From assembly GCF_000247815.1 (NCBI RefSeq), contig NC_021677.1:44986864-45050863 (forward strand): a stretch of 64,000 nucleotides of DNA, given 5' to 3'. The position numbers and the translations under genes were made by a program. Source of the DNA: Ficedula albicollis. Taxonomy: Eukaryota > Chordata > Aves > Passeriformes > Muscicapidae. The notes beneath the pieces are model-generated. The model worked only from the letters and a program-made list of their open reading frames with translations, was not told where the DNA came from and did no database searches. Shown in pieces: positions 56,701 through 64,000 of this stretch (position 1 is the first letter of the stretch; each line of letters starts with the position of its first letter).

Positions 56701-57431
56701 GAACCATCGTTTCAGTGTGCTGCTTCTCACGGTGGAAATGACTACATAATGTGAGTACTGAGAGAGGCCCCGTCAGCTACAAAGAGCAATCTGATATTGA
56801 AGTACAAAGTTCATATTTTACTTCAGATAAGTGAATCATTTTCAGATCTATCAAACACTTGACTAGTTAGTGAGAGGTTATTTATGAAATTAAATTGAAT
56901 TTGTTTTGTTTTGAATAGAGTAACCATAGAGATATTGGAAAAAAATATCAGAGCCTCAGCTCCCTGCTTACTATAGTGATTAACAATCTGTGTCTTTTCT
57001 TTCCTATCAGAACTATTTTAATTTTTTTTTCTCTTTAAGGTTTTGAGCATCAGATTTTCTTTGCCTTTCTGGCCTTAAGCACATGTTCAGCTGATTGGTT
57101 ACAAGAAATTCTTTTACAGTCTCTGGCTAGGTGCCACCTTCCAGCTTGCTTTTCCACATTCTTGAAATGATCAGTCTGTTCCCCGTTTTGGGGGGATGAG
57201 AACTCATGGTTCAATCACCCTTTAGTTGAGTTTCCAGAGAGTTTCCTTTTACCTGCCAAGGTACTGTTGCACATACACGTGTGCAACATGTGTATCCTTT
57301 TTGTTATTTTTATGTTTGTATTTTTATGTTATTAAGTTTTATGTTATTTTTTTGTTATTTTTTGGCTAACTAAAATACAATACTATTTTGGAATTGTAGT
57401 TTCTTTTGTTTCTGCTGCACTAAGAAATACT
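50795..57431. other. non-coding AT-rich stretch
   Basis: No gene was established. Two short minus-strand segments with good splice-site matches (51132-51167 and 52734-52772) are discussed as weak exon candidates. Three direct CATCTAGA repeats lie at 55411-55440. A small perfect inverted repeat (GTTGCACA...TGTGCAAC) lies at 57266-57287. Confidence 0.6.
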
Positions 57432-57468
57432 TATATATACATGCATATGCATATGCATATGCATATGC

Positions 57469-57528
<60 letters not shown>

Positions 57529-57534
57529 ATATGC
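57432..57534. repeat. compound hexanucleotide microsatellite (GCATAT)n-(GTATAT)n-(GTATGT)n
   Basis: The array begins with ATGCAT-type units, passes into GTATAT units and then GTATGT units, returning to GTATAT at the end. Each step is a single base change of the hexamer, so a point mutation seems to have been spread by slippage more than once. The strand alternates purine and pyrimidine almost perfectly. Confidence 0.92.
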
Positions 57535-59318
57535 TGTAATATTCTTTTTCTTCATATATTAGCATTTGTTCAAGACTAAATAGGTTTGACTGAGTTTGTT
57601 ATTTTCTGCATTCTTAATGAAAAAATGACAGCAAGCTGGATGTAGATCCTGTCTCAGTCTGTGCCAGTATGAAGGAGTCTGGAATTTCCATTTTCGGTCT
57701 TCCATTTGGAAATTAGCAAATCACTGATTTCCAATGTATTCCATTAGCTTTGGCAAAAAGCTTTCTGCACAGAAGGTGGACAATAAGAAATTATTATTAG
57801 TAGTATATTCTTATTACATATATAATAACATAATCCTTATATTAATTATCCAAACCGTGGTTGAGGAGATGAAGTTTCAAGGTCATTGTTTTGCCACACT
57901 TGTTGGTTTTTTCTAACAAATTATGTTGATTTATCTCAAGGTATTCGAGGAAGATATCACACAGATGCCCCATAAGCTATAGAAAGTTTTACTGCCGTAT
58001 AGGTATTTTCCATCCTGCACAGACCTGAGCAATTTTTTTTCCATAAAATATTCTTAATTATGAAAACATAACCTGGGTCTTTTGTTTCTGAAAGAAGGAT
58101 CCTACATTCAGCAACTCTATAATGTTTTGTCAGTGCATAAGTGACCAGTAGATCAAGAGTGTGCCTCTGACCTATGCTTTCATTATAACCATTACATTAT
58201 TTATCACTACATATGTCTTGGCATTCTCTTCACCAAATAGGATTGAAGTTTAATTTCTAATTCAGTGAAAAAAGCTTTTAATAGGTTAGGCTAACATACT
58301 CTCAATCATGGCCAGAAAGATAAATCATCAAATCAATTAACATAGCTTTATTATCCCTATGTATATTTACGTCTAAAATATATTATTATCTATTTTATTA
58401 TGTGACAAAGCTGGCATTGTGTTCTTCAAGTTCATCAGTCAAAAACGTACCGTGAAAACCAGTCAAATAACTTACAACACTACTCTTAAAAATGTGCAAT
58501 AGACTGAAAGGCATGGTTACATGCAGAGTGCATTACCCAAGATGTAATCGAAAGCCATAAAATGGCAAGAGAGAGCTTATAGTTGAGAATGTAGATGAAA
58601 GACAACTATATATACAATTTATATTAATATAAACTCACTTACATGGTGATATATATATGCTTCACTATATATAATGTTGTCTGAATTCATCTTAGACAAA
58701 TGCATTGGTTATGATAGTGAAATAGCTCTGTGGATGAGTTTATAAAGAAGTCAGCCACAGGATTACATGAATGAAAGAAGGATCACCAATCACCAACCTA
58801 TGGTAATAAAATATTCTCTGTCAAAAAAGTTGTCACTTAGGCATATACTTCCCATATTCAGTACTAGGTTTTCTCAAGACTGTCTACAATAAAGCTGAAA
58901 TTTACAATTAAAATCACAACAGATAAAAAACTTAAGAAAAACAGTGAAAACAGAGAATTAGAGACTGACTGCAAGCCATTTCTAACTTGTGCTTAAAAAA
59001 AAATTCTCTATCAAGCAATATTTTCAAAAAAGAAACGTAAAACGCTAAGATCTCATCTGAAACACAAGATTGCAGTCACCAGTTTTCAAAAATATTAACT
59101 AAACGTCTGAGATGATGGAAAGAATGAAAAAATATAAAAAATAAAAGAATTTGGTAAACACCAAAATAAAAGAGTTTTGAGGAAAATATTTTTGGGTATA
59201 TATAAGTAGAGCAGACAAGTTAAATCTTATGCAGGTTTAAGAGGTATTCAAATAAAAATTTTAGCTGGTAGAGAAAGCAGCAGTTTATGAACAGAACTAA
59301 TTTTTTATGTGACTAAAA
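57535..59318. other. non-coding AT-rich stretch
   Basis: Nothing recognisable. AT-rich sequence with short TA runs (for example about 58606-58674). Confidence 0.65.
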
Positions 59319-59452
59319 ATCACAGAATATTCGGAATTGAAAGGGACCCACAAGGACCATTGAGTCCAACTCTTAAGTGAATGGCCCATACAGGGATAAA
59401 ACCCACAACCTGGGTATTATTAGCATGCTCTGACCACCTGAGATGATCTCAG
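59319..59452 (-). mobile_element. tRNA-Ile-derived SINE with CR1 tail (TguSINE1-like)
   Basis: Read on the minus strand, the element starts near 59452 with a tRNA-Ile-like head. ATCTCAGGTGGTCAGAGC matches the A-box and D-arm region. GCTAATAATACCCAGG matches the anticodon arm of tRNA-Ile with its AAT anticodon. GGTTTTATCCCTGTATGGGC is a degenerate B-box and T-arm. The tail then reads GAGTTGGACTCAATGGTCCT and continues through GGGTCCC to end in GAATATTCTGTGATT, the 3' terminus used by CR1 reverse transcriptase. This head-tail combination is that of TguSINE1, known from zebra finch. The damaged B-box and a small deletion in the anticodon arm show an old, inactive copy. It is the strongest evidence in the window for a passerine genome. 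Confidence 0.87.
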
Positions 59453-59515
59453 GGACAAAAATCCCTGCATCATGATCTCCCTGTCCAATTTAATAGTGAC
59501 TCTTAAGTTGAGCAC

Positions 59516-59537
59516 AAAAAAAAAAAAAAAAAAAAAA

Positions 59538-59578
<41 letters not shown>
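59516..59578. repeat. A24-C31-A8 low-complexity tract
   Basis: About 24 A, then about 31 C (59540-59570), then 8 A before GAATAAAAAATTTGG. This is the shortest of the C tracts and again is enclosed by A runs. It may be a small version of the same artefact or a real mixed homopolymer. Boundaries are accurate to about one base. Confidence 0.85.
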
Positions 59579-59586
<8 letters not shown>

Positions 59587-61681
59587 AATTTGGAATTTCA
59601 TTTTTTTAATAAATATTAAAATACAAATTGTCTACAAAAATACGAGATAGGGTTTAATGAGCCAGGAGGTCCCATTCACTATTATTATCCTAAGATGCAG
59701 GGTCTAAAAAACTTCCCCAGTTGTTACCCTTGTCCACTCACTGGGAATGTATTTAATTGAAATACAGCAATTAATAGCCTGCACAGTAGTTACATAACTC
59801 CCACTGCATGATATGACAGTTACAAAGGACATAGACTGAATTTCATCCAACAATTTGCAAGCAAAATATCCCACATCCTGTTAAGAATCCCATGGGCTTT
59901 TTGTGGCAGTATCAGTCTTTGTTCCCGTTCTGGTCAAAGTCCTAAGGTTTCCCAAGAGCTGCACATTGTCATGTTAATGGAGCAATTAGTAACTCACCAT
60001 TGTGTTTTCCTTGTTAATGTATGTTTGAATCCTTTGTAATGTCAGAGCTTTAAGTATCATCTAAATAATTGTGGCTTAACATTTGCTATTTACCATTTGC
60101 CATTACAGGTCCAGTTTTCTAATATTTGTTGAACTAGGACTGTTTCACAATTCCACAGCTATAGGGATCAGCTTGTGCTTTCCACCATTTCAGGTTTTTT
60201 AATTCCATCAAGCATATGATACCTACGGCTTAGGACTGTTAATAGCAAGCAAATATATTTTATGATTTTGATTCTATCTCGCTTTTTGAGAGCCAAGACC
60301 CATTTGGTTTTTTTGATTGCTCATACAGAATACAAAATAAAATGAAGTTTAGGAAAGCCCAGATGGAAAGAAAATGTTAGTTGTTTTATTTCCTCCTCTA
60401 AAAATTCTATCATTTCCTGGGTGATAGACCTTTTTTCAGTAAGTCTGAACAACTTTTAACAATATTGAGCATGCCCACCAAGACCATGACAAGGCAAAAA
60501 TCAAACCTATTTTAAAGAGGATTCAGTAGAATCAGACTTTTATGGAACTACATCCCTGATACTTTTGTGCTTCTTACTCAATCTGTAAAACAAATTGTAA
60601 TCCAATGACTCAGACTTCTAAGATAATACCAATTTTTCATTAATTTTGAATTTCATAACTAGAGTTTAAATATTGACTTAAAATAAGATCATTTTGAAAT
60701 ATATGTAAAGTTCTGTATTACTTGTCAGAAATACATTAGGCCATATACCTTTACGGAACTACTCAGGCTTATGAATCCATAAAACCCGTAATTTTTCTAT
60801 GAAATCTATGACGTCAGATTTATTCTGGCACACAAAATCTTTTAGGCCCGAGCATCTCTGTATATGACGCACATGATCACACAAAAGGGTTGTTAAATGT
60901 ATAAAAGCAAAATTCAAATATTCTGGTACAGAATAATACTTTTTGAATCATTACTCTTCTAGGAAGCCAAAATAAAAAAATTCATGCTAAATCCATCAGA
61001 AAAAATATAATTTTCACCTAAACTACTTTAGTGTCAAATCTCACAGAATTTGGCAAGATGAAGGGACAAAAAATCCAATATGATGCCAAATTCTAACTGA
61101 GATAGGAGCTCCAGATGCAAAAAAACCCCCACTCTCTCTTTGGACTATATCACATTATATTTTTAAGGATCATCATGGCATTATAAACTCTTCAACTCTG
61201 ACATATCAGTGAAAAGAACTTTTTTTTTTTTTAATTTCTCTACAAGACGTAGTATGGCTCTAAATCCTGCTGTGCAGGGGAGTTTATAACACTAATGAAA
61301 ATGTAAATGGAATAGTAGTCTAGAGCTATGATTACTCCACGTAGGATTTTGTGACTAAGCAACACCTACTAGCTAGTCAGTCTGGGATTTTAATGTCTTT
61401 GAAGGAAACAGAGAGCTACCTGAATCTCAAACATTTTTACATGTGTCCCAAAATACTTTTAGCTACAGAAATTTTCAGTAATATAGTCTGTGCTTTTCAA
61501 CTGCTTAATAGTAATGGGAAGGGTTTTTTCTAACTTTTTGCTCGTGTCAAAAGAAGTCCAGTGAACAAAAAACCAGCTAAGAAAGCAAATCAGAACTTCA
61601 ATATGTGGTACCTGATTGGGATTGCAAACAAAGGCAGAATGGCTGTTTAAAGAAATAAAACTTGAAAATTTTGTTTTAACC

Positions 61682-61700
61682 TAATAATAATAATAATAAA
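61682..61700. repeat. (TAA)n microsatellite
   Basis: About six TAA trinucleotide units followed by an A run. Confidence 0.88.
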
Positions 61701-62340
61701 AAAAATTAACAGACACAGAATGGGCTCATTAAGTGGGAAATTACCAAACAAAAACTTGCAACTTTTCTTGCAAGGTTTGCAGATTTTGGAAGACTTACTA
61801 AGCATTATTTTTATTACAGCAACATTCATAAGCACAGTCCTAATCTTCTCCAGCTTGGTACATGACTCAATTTCCTATGTCATGATTCTTCTGCTTTCCA
61901 CACAGCTGTCTAGACAAGTATATGATGTAGATACACTTCCCAAATCATCATACTGCCACTAAAACACAAAATGAAATCCTGGACAATGTAAGTAGAACAG
62001 CAAAGCAAGTTAGACTGATTATTTTCCCCCAATAATGGAATTAGTAAGACCGATTTTAAACTGCTACAAGATCTACTATTTATACAAGACTTTGAGAAAG
62101 AGGCTAAGAAAATGAAATGAGGAGATGCATAAAGAGGTCCATCTCTTTTCCTCATTAAAAAAAATGTGTCTTATTATATGTGCTAATGGACCTTGAGAAA
62201 AACTAAATGACTAATCACTGACAAGCAAAAGAAAGTTACTCACTGAAACTTGAAGATACACACTGAAAATAGTAATAAGGTATAGAGTTTTCTGTGTTGT
62301 TTTTGTTTGGAGCAGGCACTGCAGTGAGCTACATTTATTT

Positions 62341-62356
62341 ATATATATATATATAT
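62341..62356. repeat. (AT)n microsatellite
   Basis: Eight AT units in a row, preceded by TTTATTT. Confidence 0.9.
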
Positions 62357-64000
62357 GTTCTAATTAAATACAAATAAGTATGATCACTGTTGGTCATAGT
62401 TTCATGACTAACAGGCAGCTATTAACTTTAAGTATCTCTTGATGAATTATAATATTTCAGAGTATTAACCCTAGGACTGAGACTCTTATAGCAATGGAAA
62501 AAAGTTATCAACAAGAGCAACAGATAAAAAAAATCAGTCTTTCAAAGGGACTGAGAGAAAAGATGCTCTTATATTTAGGAGACTTTAGGGAAGGATGGTC
62601 TGAAAACGATGACAATATTATGGTGAATATAGTCTCCAATGAAGAGAGTTATTGAGATAACAGCAACAACAACTTTAAAATTCACAAGAATTATCTACTT
62701 TCATCATACATGGATGGAGAATAGTGTAGCCCTTTGCTAGTACTTGGTTCAGAGCCATACAGTAGGCCAGAAGAAATAGAGCCAGTAAAAATCTGGTTTT
62801 GCAATCAGTGGGGAAGACATGATCAGACCTCGACACACTGAAATCGCCTTGTTTCTGATATAGGGAAGATTTTCTGATTGCTGGCAAAACATGAGTCAGG
62901 CACTCCCAATTCCTCCTACTAAGCACACAGGGCATATACAAAACAAACATTAGTTATACGATTTGCACCTTTGTTGCATCAACAGTAGCAAGCGATTGTT
63001 ACCCATCCACATGTGTCTGGGCAACAACACGGTGCTCACTGACAGCAGAGGTGGGGAGACCCCATTTACGTGTACCAGCTGAGACTGGCCCATTTGGCAA
63101 GTCCACAAAGATTGGAGGAGAATTTCCTGAGCAATGAAACAGAAGTCTGGTCAAGCTACTCCTCCAGGAGGCATTGAAATGTGAAATCCAAATTTGTACA
63201 ACTAAATACAGCCACATACTTGAGGAAGAAGGCCCAGCTCACTTGCTCTCCTGTAAGAAATAGGGCTTCTCTACAGTAACATTTGTCAGTGGACATCAGG
63301 AGAGGCATAGATGACAAAAAACCTACCAAACCAATTGGTAGGAATTAACCAGCTGGAACAATTCCCTTGCCAAACAAGCTTAGCTGCAGCATCAGAGTCA
63401 TATGAGGCCATAAGAGCTGCTCTGGATAAGCATCTGTGCATGACTATTTTTAAATAAGATAGAACTAACAACATCTAGAGAAAATAATCTAAATAGGATT
63501 TTCACATGATTAGGAGATAGCTGTTTCTGCAATATTATGAAGATAGATCTGTCTTCCTCTAAGCTTCAAAACTTCTCTTCAGTAGTCAATCTTTCAAGAC
63601 AATCTCTCAGGCATTGTACAAGCCTTAAGAGAAATTTCTTCTTGGTTTCAACTTCAAGAAGCAGAATATATTGAAACTGAACTGAGACAAGATGTTAAGG
63701 CTGGTGCTGCAACTCTTTGTAATTGCTTCTGGTCTCTCCCACTTTATTTTTTTTTTTCTCCTGTATCACAAAAAGTATTTGTTTTACAAAGTCATTTCCA
63801 AGAATATTCAAAGCAGCAAAAGCATAATGAAACCTCTACAACAGATGTCACCATGAGTAAAATATATAATTAAACTGCGGAATTCACAGTCCTAACACAT
63901 TACTAAGGTGCATTCTTGAAATAGATTATGTATTTTTTAATAAAAAAACAACTTTTACAGATATTTACAGGAACAAAATTACAGGGCCTGTCAGTAAATA

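Larger units (their letters stand above)
59579..64000. other. non-coding AT-rich stretch
   Basis: No gene was recognised. Minus-strand frames at 62675-62950, 62999-63217 and 63286-63474 follow each other in a GC-richer region but show no known motif and no convincing splice signals. Small microsatellites lie at 61682-61700 (TAA/AAT type) and 62341-62356 (AT)n. Confidence 0.62.

Noticed and set aside
62675..63474. Three consecutive minus-strand frames suggesting a decayed gene
   Set aside because: No motif links them, they are in different frames, and no protein family could be recognised.

Overview
This window is vertebrate nuclear DNA, almost certainly from a songbird (order Passeriformes). 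It is AT-rich and almost entirely non-coding. Three interspersed repeats identify the lineage: a CR1 LINE copy (34376-35967, minus strand), an avian endogenous-retrovirus-type LTR (about 41640-42307, plus strand, with extra partial copies), and a tRNA-Ile-derived SINE with a CR1 tail (59319-59452, minus strand). The SINE has the architecture of the zebra-finch element TguSINE1. Identifications were made by reading against remembered families, without a database search. No complete gene, operon, tRNA gene, rRNA gene or CRISPR array is present.

Layout: 1-6127 is unremarkable AT-rich sequence with one GC-richer patch (2740-3031). Pure C tracts lie at 6128-6909, 13871-14681, 23155-23460, 43008-43172, 47611-47737 and about 59540-59570. 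All have C on the plus strand, and most abut A/T homopolymers or AT microsatellites. Around 18.9, 21.5-22.9, 34.5-35.0, 38.3, 42.1-44.0 and 50.5-50.8 kb there are adjacent near-identical duplications with units of 33 to about 370 bp, copies differing at 0-3 positions. At 41.7-44.0 kb the mismatches sort into two consistent sequence types, as expected if two haplotypes were concatenated during assembly. I therefore think much of the most striking structure here is an assembly product, and say so in each entry.

Gene content: the best coding candidate is one internal exon on the minus strand (11738-11844, 107 nt, 35 complete codons) with a strong donor and an acceptor-like AG. I do not recognise the protein. 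Several much weaker mini-exon candidates lie upstream on the same strand (30063-30098, 38102-38147, 47801-47840, 51132-51167, 52734-52772). Some join in compatible reading phase, but the full set does not make one consistent transcript. The simplest reading is that the window is mostly intron or intergenic DNA, possibly inside a large minus-strand gene.

I did not find a convincing new biological system. The observations most worth checking are the two-haplotype block at 41.7-44.0 kb, the uniformly oriented C tracts, and the minus-strand exon at 11.7 kb.
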